A DNA stretch of 64,000 nt from NCBI GenBank assembly GCA_002305015.1, contig DBPW01000026.1:16721-80720 (forward strand). Direction: 5' to 3'. The number at the start of each line of letters is the position of its first letter. Position 1 is the first letter of the stretch. The notes under the pieces were generated by a model. That model saw only the letters and a list, made by a program, of their open reading frames with translations, ran no database searches and had not been told where the DNA came from. This stretch comes from Bacteroidales bacterium UBA1410. GTDB taxonomy: Bacteria > Bacteroidota > Bacteroidia > Bacteroidales > Dysgonomonadaceae. Below, in pieces: positions 55,449 through 63,919 of this stretch. The position numbers were made by a program, and so were the translations under genes.

Positions 55449-55705
55449 CGTATTTCAGGACAAGACAAGGACAAGACACGCCATCTCCGCACCTTCCTCG
55501 CACCAAGGCCGTACCATCCTCGCTCCATGCTTGCATCGGGCTTGCATCATTGTCACGCAAATTTCGCTCCGGCTATACCTCTGAATCCCGCTCTATATGC
55601 GGCAAAGACGCAGGTTTGTTTTACACCGTTTTCATGAAATCCGATGTTGTCGGCCCCTGCTTTGAAGCGAAGGAAGAGCGAAGGAGGAGCGAAGGAAGAG
55701 CGACA
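55449..55705 (+). repeat. dispersed intergenic repeat, copy B
   Basis: About 257 bases in the nanA-rimP gap. It shares blocks and order with copy A: GTATTTCAGGA, TTCCTCGCACCAAGGCCGTA, the CCCGCTCTA hairpin region, GCAGGTTTGTTT, and a terminal tandem of GCGAAGGAAGA (about 3.5 units of 11 bases). Copy B is on the plus strand, copy A on the minus. The frame differs in the middle, arguing against coding. Confidence 0.75.
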
Positions 55706-55755
55706 AAAGGCCGGGAAAACCCATTTTCGAACTAAAAATTCGTTAAACTGAATGT

Positions 55756-55878
55756 CGGGGATTTTTCCCCGCATGGTATCTTATCTGCTTTATCGAACAA
55801 AAACGTTGTTGAGCCGATACCCCAATACCCATAAACGGAGGGTATGAGAAAGAAATCCGGCACTTGTAAACCGGATTG
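55756..55878. other. cluster of hairpins, candidate structured RNA
   Basis: Within about 125 bases after copy B: CGGGGA/TCCCCG (55756-55771), GGTATC/GATACC (55775-55822) enclosing AACAA/TTGTT (55796-55811), ATACCC/GGGTAT (55826-55846), and AATCCGG/CCGGATT (55855-55878). All stems are perfect. No reading frame worth calling. The rest of the 55310-56075 gap holds copy B and the rimP promoter and leader. Confidence 0.45.
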
Positions 55879-55986
55879 AATCGAAAACGGAGGACTGAAT
55901 TGAAATGTAATTTATTCAAAAATGAAGTTCGGGTAAATTCACACTTGCCGGTTGACTCTACAATGAGCAAAAAAACAGCGAAACAT

Positions 55987-56017
55987 TTTGTCAATTCATT
56001 TGAAAATAATATCTTTG
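55987..56017 (+). promoter_or_regulatory. promoter of rimP-nusA-infB
   Basis: TTTG at 55987-55990, 19-base gap, TATCTTTG at 56010-56017. Predicted leader about 52 bases, holding the hairpin at 56033. Confidence 0.7.
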
Positions 56018-56032
56018 CGTAGGAAATTAAAG

Positions 56033-56060
56033 GGAAGCAGAAAAGACGGCTTCCTTTTTT
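56033..56060 (+). promoter_or_regulatory. terminator-like hairpin in the rimP leader (attenuator candidate)
   Basis: GGAAGC (56033-56038), 10-base loop, GCTTCC (56049-56054), then six T residues to 56060, just before the rimP ATG at 56076. It lies after the promoter, so it would act inside the leader. Confidence 0.6.
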
Positions 56061-56075
56061 GTTATTCATTTTAAA

Positions 56076-56543
56076 ATGATTGATAAAAACGAGCTGAGCA
56101 AAATTGCAGAAGCCTATTTGGAAGGGAAACCCGATTACCTGGTCGATGTACAGATAGCTCCGGGAAACATCATTACGGTAGAGATCGATAACGATAGGGG
56201 AGTAAACATTGACGACTGTGTGGCGTTGAGCCGGCATATCGAATCGAAGATTGACCGCAATATAGAAGATTTTGAGCTCACCGTGACATCCGTGGGACTA
56301 ACAACACCGTTTAAAACGTTGCGTCAATACAAAAAATTTGAAGGTAAAGAAGTAGAAGTTCTCACGAAAAAAGGTAATAAGCTGAAAGGTATCCTGAAAT
56401 CGGCCAATGAAGACAGGTTTACAATAACCATTACAAAAAAAATCAAACAAGAAGGAGCTAAACATAAAACCGAAATAAAAGAAGATTTGCCGTTTACATA
56501 CGACGAAATTAAATATACAAAATATTTTCTTCACTTTAAATAG
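56076..56543 (+). CDS. rimP: ribosome maturation factor RimP
   Basis: 155-residue protein needed for 30S subunit maturation. N-terminal domain DYLVDVQIAPGNIITVEIDNDRGVNIDDCVALSRHIE, with the family ...D...GV.IDDC...S motif, then LTVTSVGLTTPFKTLRQYKKFEGKEVEV. The usual PGLDRPL motif reads VGLTTPFK, as common in Bacteroidetes. First gene of rimP-nusA-infB. Confidence 0.95.
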   Translation: MIDKNELSKIAEAYLEGKPDYLVDVQIAPGNIITVEIDNDRGVNIDDCVALSRHIESKIDRNIEDFELTVTSVGLTTPFKTLRQYKKFEGKEVEVLTKKGNKLKGILKSANEDRFTITITKKIKQEGAKHKTEIKEDLPFTYDEIKYTKYFLHFK

Positions 56544-56633
56544 CACTTCTTCAGCAACAAATATATTATCGAAGAAAATCCGAATAATAAAAACGAATAC
56601 ATAATTTTGAAAATAAAATATTGAGAACAATCC

Positions 56634-57914
56634 ATGGGCAAAAAGAAAGAAACCATAAGCCTTGTAGATACTTTTTCTGAATTCAACGAGCTGAAAAATA
56701 TCGATAAAACCACCATGATCAGCGTGTTGGAAGAGTCATTCCGGAGCGTAATAGCAAAAATAAACGGAACCGACGAGAATTACGATATCATCATTAATCC
56801 CGACAAGGGTGACCTTGAAATTTGGCGTAACCGCACGGTGGTAGAAGACGATAAATTGCAAGATCCCAACAGAGAAATCCCCCTTTCGGAAGCAAGAAAA
56901 ATAGACGAAGATTTTGAAGTCGGTGAAGAAGTGACCGATGAAGTTTCGCTTGACCATTTTGGGCGACGTACTATTCTGAATCTTCGCCAAACTTTGGCTT
57001 CAAAAATTCTGGAATTGGAAAAAGATAACCTATACAACAAATATAAAGAGAAAGTCGGACAAATTGTCTCGGGTGAGGTATATCAAATATGGAAAAAAGA
57101 AATCTTGCTGCTTGATGACGAACACAACGAACTTATTCTTCCGAAAACGGAACAAATTCCAAGCGATTTCTTCCATAAAGGAGAACATGTTCGAGCAGTA
57201 GTTGCCCGTGTAGAAAACAAAAATAATAATCCGAAAATTATTCTCTCCCGTACATCACCCGTATTTCTCGAAAGACTTTTCGAAACGGAAATACCGGAGA
57301 TTGCCGACGGATTGATCACCATAAAAGGAATAGCACGAATTCCCGGAGAACGGGCAAAAGTAGCCGTAGAGGCTTATGACGACCGTATCGATCCCGTTGG
57401 TGCTTGCGTTGGAATGAAAGGATTCCGCATTCATGGAATTGTGCGGGAATTGCGTAACGAAAACATCGATGTAATCAATTACACTAACAATACCACGTTA
57501 TATATTCAGCGCGCACTCAGCCCTGCAAAAATCAATTCCATTGTGGTGAAAGAAGACGAACGCCGAGCCGAAGTGTTTCTTCCTCCCGAAGAAGTTTCCT
57601 TGGCTATAGGCAAGGGTGGCGCCAACATAAAACTAGCCTCCATGCTTACCGGTTACAACATCGAAGTATTTCGTGACATAGAAGGCATGGACGAAGAAGA
57701 TATCTATTTAGACGAATTCCGAGACGAAATAGACGGGTGGGTAATCGATCAGCTCAAACGTATCGGCTGCTCAACAGCTAAAAACGTATTGGCAATGGAT
57801 CGCGAAAAACTTATCCGGGAAGCCGATCTCGAAGAAAGCACGGTGGATGAAGTGTTGCAAATATTGGCTTCGGAATTCGAAAACGATGAAGACGATGTTG
57901 AAGACGAAAATTAA
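56634..57914 (+). CDS. nusA: transcription termination/antitermination protein NusA
   Basis: 426 residues: N-terminal RNA-polymerase-binding domain (to about 125), S1 domain (VGQIVSGEVYQIWKKEILLLDD...), KH1 (DPVGACVGMKGFRIHGIVREL) and KH2 (VSLAIGKGGANIKLASMLTGYNIEVF), then a short acidic C-terminus with one HhH-like stretch. No E. coli-type acidic repeats, as usual in this phylum. It may act on the hairpin in its own operon leader. Confidence 0.97.
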   Translation: MGKKKETISLVDTFSEFNELKNIDKTTMISVLEESFRSVIAKINGTDENYDIIINPDKGDLEIWRNRTVVEDDKLQDPNREIPLSEARKIDEDFEVGEEVTDEVSLDHFGRRTILNLRQTLASKILELEKDNLYNKYKEKVGQIVSGEVYQIWKKEILLLDDEHNELILPKTEQIPSDFFHKGEHVRAVVARVENKNNNPKIILSRTSPVFLERLFETEIPEIADGLITIKGIARIPGERAKVAVEAYDDRIDPVGACVGMKGFRIHGIVRELRNENIDVINYTNNTTLYIQRALSPAKINSIVVKEDERRAEVFLPPEEVSLAIGKGGANIKLASMLTGYNIEVFRDIEGMDEEDIYLDEFRDEIDGWVIDQLKRIGCSTAKNVLAMDREKLIREADLEESTVDEVLQILASEFENDEDDVEDEN

Positions 57915-57983
57915 TTCACACTAATTTGTATCTTCATCGCAACGCTTACTGTTCACAAATCATAAAAAAACTAATTAAATTAT

Positions 57984-60950
57984 ATGTCTATAAGGTTAAT
58001 AAAAGCATCAAAAAATTTAAATGTAGGAATCAATAGTCTGGTTGAATTTTTACACAAAAAAGGTATTAACATAGAAGCTAACCCAAACGCCAAAATCGAA
58101 GAAGAACAGTATGAGTTGTTGATTGCAGAGTTTGGTAAAGATAAAAATATCAGAAAAGAAGTCGATAAAACACTCGAAAAACTTCACAATAAAGAAAGTA
58201 AAAAAGAAACTATTGCTATTGAGGGATATGAATTGTCGGAAACCGAATCAAAAAAGAAAGTTGAAAAAGAAACCATCAAGACCGAAATACCGGAAAGTTT
58301 AAAACCCCATATCAACATCATTGGGAATATCAACCTTGACGACCATAATAAGAAAAAGGAGACAAAACCGGAAGAAAAGCATCAAGAAAAAGAAATGGTA
58401 GAAGCTGAAACAGCAATTGAGTCTGCCCCCGAGACAACAATAACAGAAGAAATTGCAGCCGAAACAAAACCGGAACCGGAAATAGATGAATTTGCCGGTG
58501 AGAAAATTAAGGCTGAAGAAATGGGGAATAAAGAAAATGAATCCACTGTGGAAACTGAAATTATAAAAGAAGAAGTTTCCACCGAAGAACCTGCTGAAGA
58601 AGAAAAAATCGCCCCTGAGGAAATAATTATCGCTGAAGAGGAATCTGCCGATAAAAGTGATAAGAAAGAGGAAGAAATTTTTCGCATTCATAAAAAGAAA
58701 TTAGAACCTAATTTAGTAATAAAGGGCTCAATTGATCTGGATGCCATTAACGATAAAACACGACCTGCCCGTAAGAGCCGTGCTCAGCGCAAAAAAGAAA
58801 GGCTCGAAAGGGAACAAAAAACGCTTGATAGCAAAAAATTAAAAGAAGAAAATGTGAAACTTCTAAAAAAAGAAAGCATTGAAGAAAAGAAAAAAACGAT
58901 TGACGAATTAGAAGAAAAAGAAAAGAAAAAACGTAAGCGTATTCGTAAAAGTAAAGTTAATATCGACAGACCCAATGCTTTTGACTCTTCTCCAAAAGAG
59001 GCGGAACGACGTCGTCCTATCCTCAGAAAACCGAATAAAACGGAAGTTAGCGACGAAGAAGTACAAAAACAAATTAAAGAAACATTGGCACGCCTCACCG
59101 AAAAAAGAGGCGGGAAAGGGGGTGCGAAATATCGCCGCGAAAAACGCGAAGCTTTATCTTATAAACAACAACAACAAAATCTGCAAAAAGAACGCGAAAG
59201 CCATGTACTCGAATTAACTGAATTTGTTACAGCTAACGACTTGGCTAACATGATGGACGTTCCTGTAACCGACGTTATCTCCACTTGTATGAGTTTGGGG
59301 GTCATGGTCGCCATCAATCAACGCCTGGATGCAGAAACCATTAACATTGTGGCAGAAGAATATGGTTTTAAAACCAAATTTGTAAGTGCAGATGTAATAG
59401 AAGCTATAGCCGAAGAAGAAGACGATCCCAAAGATTTGGTTCCTCGTCCACCTATCGTTACCGTAATGGGACATGTGGATCACGGTAAAACATCCTTACT
59501 GGATAATATTCGGAATACCAATGTAATAGCAGGTGAAGCCGGAGGAATCACACAACATATAGGTGCCTACAACGTTCAATTAAGCGACGGACGAAAAATT
59601 ACTTTTCTCGATACGCCCGGTCACGAAGCATTTACGGCTATGCGTGCACGAGGAGCTCAGGTTACGGACGTAGCCATTATTATTATAGCTGCCGACGACG
59701 ATATTATGCCTCAAACCATTGAGGCAATTAACCATGCCAAAGCAGCAGGCGTACCTATTGTCTTTGCTATCAATAAAATAGATAAACCTGAAGCCAATCC
59801 CAACAAAATAAAAGAAAGATTGGCCGAAATGAACTATTTGGTTGAAGAATGGGGAGGAAAGTATCAATCTCAAGATATATCGGCAAAAAAAGGCATTGGG
59901 GTGCAGGAACTGATGGAAAAAGTATTGCTCGAAGCTGACCTTCTCGAACTGAAAGCAAATCCCAATCGTAATGCCAAAGGTTCGGTTATTGAATCTTCGC
60001 TTGATAAAGGCCGTGGATATATAGCAACCGTCCTGGTTCAAAACGGAACATTGAAACAGGGAGACATCGTGTTGGCCGGCACCTATTACGGACGTATTAA
60101 AGCCATGTTCAACGAACGAAATCAACGGATAGAAAAAGCAGGCCCTTCGGAACCGGCACTTATTCTGGGACTAAACGGTGCACCGCAAGCAGGGGATACT
60201 TTTTACGTAATGGAGAACGAGCAGGAAGCACGTGCCATTGCCAACCGAAGGGAACAACTGCAACGCGAACAGTCCATTCGCACTCAAAAACTGCTTTCGC
60301 TCGACGATATCGGACGCCGCATTGCTATCGGAAATTTCAAACAACTGAACATTATCGTAAAAGGCGATGTGGACGGTTCAGTAGAAGCACTCTCAGATTC
60401 GCTCATCCAATTATCCACAGACGAAATACAAGTAAATGTTATTCATAAAGCTGTTGGTCAAATCTCAGAATCCGACGTTACACTAGCTGCTGCATCAGAT
60501 GCCGTTATTATTGGTTTCCAGGTACGTCCTTCAATGGCAGCTCGTAAGGAAGCAGAGAAAGAAGGAGTCGAAATTCGTTTATACTCTATCATCTACGATG
60601 CCATAGAAGATGTAAAATCCGCAATGGAAGGTATGCTTTCGCCCGATATCAAAGAGGAAATTACCGCCAATTTGGAAGTACGCGATGTCTTCAAGATTAC
60701 CAAAGTAGGAACAGTTGCAGGCTGTATGGTTAAAGAGGGTAAAATTAAACGTACAAGCAAAATTCGGCTAATCCGAGACGGCATCGTTATTTATACCGGA
60801 GAATTGGATTCACTGAAACGTTTTAAAGAGGACGTAAAGGAAGTAGCTGCAGGTTACGAATGCGGATTGAACATTAAAAATTTCAACGATATAAAAATAG
60901 GCGATGTTATAGAGGCCTTTGAAGAAGTGGAAGTAAAGAAAACATTGTAA
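57984..60950 (+). CDS. infB: translation initiation factor IF-2
   Basis: 988 residues. IF2_N-like helix at the start (RLIKASKNLNVGINSLVEFLHKKG), a long Lys/Glu-rich, probably disordered region (about 60-400), a second IF2_N, then the G domain with GHVDHGKTSLLDNIR near residue 495, DTPGHEAF and NKIDKPEANP, and C-terminal domains binding fMet-tRNA (AAASDAVIIGFQVRP, YECGLNIKNFNDI). Delivers initiator tRNA to the 30S subunit. Only 69 bases from nusA, likely in the same transcript. Confidence 0.98.
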   Translation: MSIRLIKASKNLNVGINSLVEFLHKKGINIEANPNAKIEEEQYELLIAEFGKDKNIRKEVDKTLEKLHNKESKKETIAIEGYELSETESKKKVEKETIKTEIPESLKPHINIIGNINLDDHNKKKETKPEEKHQEKEMVEAETAIESAPETTITEEIAAETKPEPEIDEFAGEKIKAEEMGNKENESTVETEIIKEEVSTEEPAEEEKIAPEEIIIAEEESADKSDKKEEEIFRIHKKKLEPNLVIKGSIDLDAINDKTRPARKSRAQRKKERLEREQKTLDSKKLKEENVKLLKKESIEEKKKTIDELEEKEKKKRKRIRKSKVNIDRPNAFDSSPKEAERRRPILRKPNKTEVSDEEVQKQIKETLARLTEKRGGKGGAKYRREKREALSYKQQQQNLQKERESHVLELTEFVTANDLANMMDVPVTDVISTCMSLGVMVAINQRLDAETINIVAEEYGFKTKFVSADVIEAIAEEEDDPKDLVPRPPIVTVMGHVDHGKTSLLDNIRNTNVIAGEAGGITQHIGAYNVQLSDGRKITFLDTPGHEAFTAMRARGAQVTDVAIIIIAADDDIMPQTIEAINHAKAAGVPIVFAINKIDKPEANPNKIKERLAEMNYLVEEWGGKYQSQDISAKKGIGVQELMEKVLLEADLLELKANPNRNAKGSVIESSLDKGRGYIATVLVQNGTLKQGDIVLAGTYYGRIKAMFNERNQRIEKAGPSEPALILGLNGAPQAGDTFYVMENEQEARAIANRREQLQREQSIRTQKLLSLDDIGRRIAIGNFKQLNIIVKGDVDGSVEALSDSLIQLSTDEIQVNVIHKAVGQISESDVTLAAASDAVIIGFQVRPSMAARKEAEKEGVEIRLYSIIYDAIEDVKSAMEGMLSPDIKEEITANLEVRDVFKITKVGTVAGCMVKEGKIKRTSKIRLIRDGIVIYTGELDSLKRFKEDVKEVAAGYECGLNIKNFNDIKIGDVIEAFEEVEVKKTL

Positions 60951-61016
60951 AAACAATGCTTTATAATTATATTGAAAACCAGTTGACATTGTAATTTATA
61001 ATTCTCTACCTTGATG

Positions 61017-61046
61017 GCAGCATCTGCTGCAAACGGCAGATGCTGC
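61017..61046. other. long perfect hairpin between infB and the Skp gene
   Basis: GCAGCATCTGC (61017-61027) pairs perfectly with GCAGATGCTGC (61036-61046) around an 8-base loop. No T-tract follows. It may terminate infB with help or be a processing or leader structure. Confidence 0.6.
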
Positions 61047-61122
61047 TACAACACACGGAGAAATAAGTTGCATATGTTGACTGGAAAAACTACAAACAAA
61101 AATCATAAAAATTGTATTTATT

Positions 61123-61641
61123 ATGACAAAGAAAATTCTATTCAGTGCAAGTGTACTCATTTTCATGATAACAGCAACTGCAATTGCTCAAAATGCCTAT
61201 GTGGTAGCTTATGTAAATACGATTGAATTGATCAATGCTTCTCCCGAAAAAAATAAAGCAACCGAAAAACTTACTGCTCTCACTGCTAGTTACAAAGAAG
61301 AATTAGAGTTGATGCAGAAGGAATACAACAAAAAATATTCCGATTTCATCACATATCAAAACTCCCTGGCCGAAAACATCAAACTGCGTAGAATGCAAGA
61401 ATTAACCGACTTGGAGAATAAAATTCACGAATTCATGAAATTGGCGCAGAAAGATATCGAAGAACAGGAGAAGATTTTGTTGGAACCCATTAAAGAAAAA
61501 ATTAAGGAAGCGGTACGTATCGTAGGCATTGAACAAAATTTTATGGTAATTTACGACTTGGCTGACCCTGCAATCATCTTTGTCACACCCAATGCCGTAG
61601 ATGCTAATCCATTTGTAAAAGCAAAATTGGGTATTAAATAA
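61123..61641 (+). CDS. OmpH/Skp family periplasmic chaperone
   Basis: 172 residues with signal peptide (MTKKILFSASVLIFMITATAIAQ). Skp fold order: strand VVAYVNTIELINASPE, a long charged coiled-coil (about 45-130, EKLTALTASYKEELELMQKEYNKKYSDF...), and the closing FMVIYDLADPAIIFVTPNAVDANPFVKAKLG. Holds unfolded outer-membrane proteins such as SusC. Bacteroidetes often have two in tandem with BamA; here it stands alone before murI. Confidence 0.93.
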   Translation: MTKKILFSASVLIFMITATAIAQNAYVVAYVNTIELINASPEKNKATEKLTALTASYKEELELMQKEYNKKYSDFITYQNSLAENIKLRRMQELTDLENKIHEFMKLAQKDIEEQEKILLEPIKEKIKEAVRIVGIEQNFMVIYDLADPAIIFVTPNAVDANPFVKAKLGIK

Positions 61642-61665
61642 TATTGAACTCCAAAATAAAAGGCA

Positions 61666-62517
61666 GTGGAGAGTAGTTTTAGCCGAAAAGAAGGAGCTAT
61701 CGGTATTTTCGATTCCGGATACGGTGGACTCACCATATTTTCCGAAATCCGTTCCTTAATGCCCCAATACGATTATATTTATCTAGGAGACAATGCAAGA
61801 GCTCCCTATGGAAACCGTTCTTTTGATGTGGTGTACCGATTTACACTTCAAGCGGTTGAATGGTTTTTTTTGCAAGGCTGCCATCTGGTTATTCTGGCAT
61901 GCAACACAGCATCTGCCAAAGCGCTACGAAGCATTCAACAAAACGACCTCCCGCATCTCGATCCAACACGACGAGTATTGGGCATTATACGACCGACCGT
62001 TGAAAACATAGATGCGTATACAAAAACCGGACACATAGGAGTTATGGGTACCGAAGGCACCATTCAATCCCAATCATACGATTTAGAGATCAAAAAGCTG
62101 CATCCTCATCTTATTGTCACCGGCGAAGCCTGTCCAATGTGGGTACCTTTGGTAGAAAACCAGGAACACGATAAACCGGGCGCTGATTATTTTGTAAAAC
62201 AACATATCGACCGCTTATTGAAAAAAGATCCCGATATCGATACCATTATTCTTGGTTGCACTCATTATCCCTTGTTAATAAAAAAAATAAAACAATATCT
62301 ACCGGAATATATCCGTGTGATTGCGCAAGGTAAATATGTGGCCAAAAGCCTAAAAAACTATCTCGAACGCCATCCCGAAATGGATAAAAAATGCACAAAA
62401 AACGGGTCAACTCGTTTTTTTACTACCGAATCGCCAAAAAAATTCTCACAACAAGCATCACTTTTCCTTAACGAAAAAATAGTAGCTCAAAACATTAATA
62501 TCGATACGCTGTGTTAA
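61666..62517 (+). CDS. murI: glutamate racemase MurI
   Basis: 283-residue cofactor-independent racemase giving D-glutamate for peptidoglycan. GTG start at 61666. Motifs: GIFDSGYGGLTIF with catalytic Asp16, LGDNARAPYG, the first catalytic Cys79 in ILACNTASA, and the second in ILGCTHYPLL. Normal length. Its stop overlaps the CvpA start by 7 bases. Confidence 0.97.
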   Translation: MESSFSRKEGAIGIFDSGYGGLTIFSEIRSLMPQYDYIYLGDNARAPYGNRSFDVVYRFTLQAVEWFFLQGCHLVILACNTASAKALRSIQQNDLPHLDPTRRVLGIIRPTVENIDAYTKTGHIGVMGTEGTIQSQSYDLEIKKLHPHLIVTGEACPMWVPLVENQEHDKPGADYFVKQHIDRLLKKDPDIDTIILGCTHYPLLIKKIKQYLPEYIRVIAQGKYVAKSLKNYLERHPEMDKKCTKNGSTRFFTTESPKKFSQQASLFLNEKIVAQNINIDTLC

Positions 62518-63113
62518 ATTGGTTTGACATCATTATAGCAATCGCATTGATCACTGCCTTTGCGAGCGGATTCAGGCAGGGATTAATCAGGCAATTGATA
62601 AACCTTTGCGGACTAATTTTGGGTGTTGTTTTTGCAGGGCAAACAGCAAAAATCATTCTTCCCTGGTTATTGCAAATCACCCATATACCTCACAACATAG
62701 CCTCTGTAGTCTCCTATCTTATGGCATTTGCCATCATTATGGCAATCATAGCACTACTTGGCAGTATCATTCAAAAATTCATAGCGATCATTCATCTTGG
62801 TTTTTTTAATAAATTATTAGGTTCTATGGTATCCATAGGAACAGCCACCGTAGTACTCAGTTTGATTCTCAATGTGGTATTAATGCTCGATCCGAAAGAA
62901 AAAATCATAAAAAAAGAGACAAAAGAAGATTCTTTTTTTTTCGAACGCATACAAATCGTTATTCCTGCCATTGTGCCATACCTTAACAAAGAAGTTTGGA
63001 AGCAATATATCCCCGAACAACAAAAGGAAACAATTCAAACTTTTTCACCCACTTTGCAAAATAATCTGAATCAAATATTTATTTCCAATTCATACAGGAG
63101 GCAATTATGTTGA
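62511..63113 (+). CDS. CvpA family membrane protein
   Basis: 200 residues, GTG start, four membrane helices in the N-terminal 125 residues: the family starts WFDIIIAIALITAFASGFRQGLIRQL and carries SVVSYLMAFAII and GFFNKLLGSMVSIG. A polar C-terminal tail follows. CvpA is linked to colicin V production in E. coli and to envelope integrity more generally. Overlaps murI and psd by 7 bases each, so the three are translated together. Confidence 0.93.
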   Translation: MLNWFDIIIAIALITAFASGFRQGLIRQLINLCGLILGVVFAGQTAKIILPWLLQITHIPHNIASVVSYLMAFAIIMAIIALLGSIIQKFIAIIHLGFFNKLLGSMVSIGTATVVLSLILNVVLMLDPKEKIIKKETKEDSFFFERIQIVIPAIVPYLNKEVWKQYIPEQQKETIQTFSPTLQNNLNQIFISNSYRRQLC

Positions 63114-63784
63114 TACACAAAGAAGGCAGACGCGTACTCATTAAATGGTTAATAACATTTATTTTGTTGAATATAATCCTGTTTGTCTTTTGTCAGGTAA
63201 AAATTCTCAATTATACCATCTTTGCCTTAACTGCCATTCTATACGCAACGATGGTAAATTTCTACAAAAAACCAAAAAGAATATACACAGGCCAACTTCT
63301 CGGTTGGGTAAATGCACCTGCCGATGGAAAAATCGTAACTATAGAAAAAGTATTTGAAAAAGATTTCCTTCAGAAAGAATGCATCCAGATATCCATTTTT
63401 ATGTCGTTATTCAATGCCCATTCCAATTGGGTTCCGGTAACCGGTAAAATAATTCATTTATCGCACGATATGGGTCGATTTCATGCAGCATACCTGCCCA
63501 AATCGAGTAAAGACAATGAACGAACAAATATCATCTTTGAAACTCCCGACGGTTATCGGATATTAACACGGCAAATAGCCGGAGCGTTAGCAAAACGCAT
63601 CGTGACCTATGTTAAAGAAGGAGAGAGTTATAATATTGCTGATCCACTAGGATTCATAAAATTAGGTTCTCGGGTAGACGTCTTTCTCCCACCCGACAGT
63701 GAAATTCTGGTAACGATGAAACAGGAAGTATGTGCAAATAAAACCTTTTTGGCTCGATTACCTCAAAAAAAATCCGAAAATTAA
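63107..63784 (+). CDS. psd: phosphatidylserine decarboxylase proenzyme
   Basis: 225-residue self-cleaving enzyme making phosphatidylethanolamine. N-terminal membrane region (WLITFILLNIILFVFCQ), VNAPADGKIVTIEKV, FMSLFNAHSNWVPV with the catalytic His, and the cleavage site LGSRVDVF whose Ser188 becomes the pyruvoyl group, leaving a 38-residue alpha chain. A strong AGGAGG lies just before the ATG (63097-63102), unusual for this phylum. No pssA follows in the window. Confidence 0.96.
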   Translation: MLIHKEGRRVLIKWLITFILLNIILFVFCQVKILNYTIFALTAILYATMVNFYKKPKRIYTGQLLGWVNAPADGKIVTIEKVFEKDFLQKECIQISIFMSLFNAHSNWVPVTGKIIHLSHDMGRFHAAYLPKSSKDNERTNIIFETPDGYRILTRQIAGALAKRIVTYVKEGESYNIADPLGFIKLGSRVDVFLPPDSEILVTMKQEVCANKTFLARLPQKKSEN

Positions 63785-63841
63785 ATGATGCAAATTCGAA
63801 TTAAGATACCTTTTTAAGTTTCCAAAAAATAAAAATATCAT

Positions 63842-63849
63842 TACTTTTG
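63842..63849 (+). promoter_or_regulatory. -7 promoter box upstream of the last gene
   Basis: TACTTTTG about 70 bases before the ATG at 63920; the -33 element is weak. Confidence 0.45.
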
Positions 63850-63919
63850 TATCGTCAATATTTTACTAAGTTATTGAGATTGAAGAAATCTCAAATCATA
63901 TAATTATACATCCGATTTA

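Noticed and set aside
56033..56054. GGAAGCAG in the rimP leader as part of an SRP RNA
   Set aside because: The characteristic apical tetraloop and symmetric bulge of SRP RNA are absent; the stretch is explained by the terminator-like hairpin.
61011..61226. 71-residue frame overlapping the Skp gene start
   Set aside because: Out of frame with the clear signal-peptide gene at 61123; rich in Asn and Cys from AT-rich DNA.
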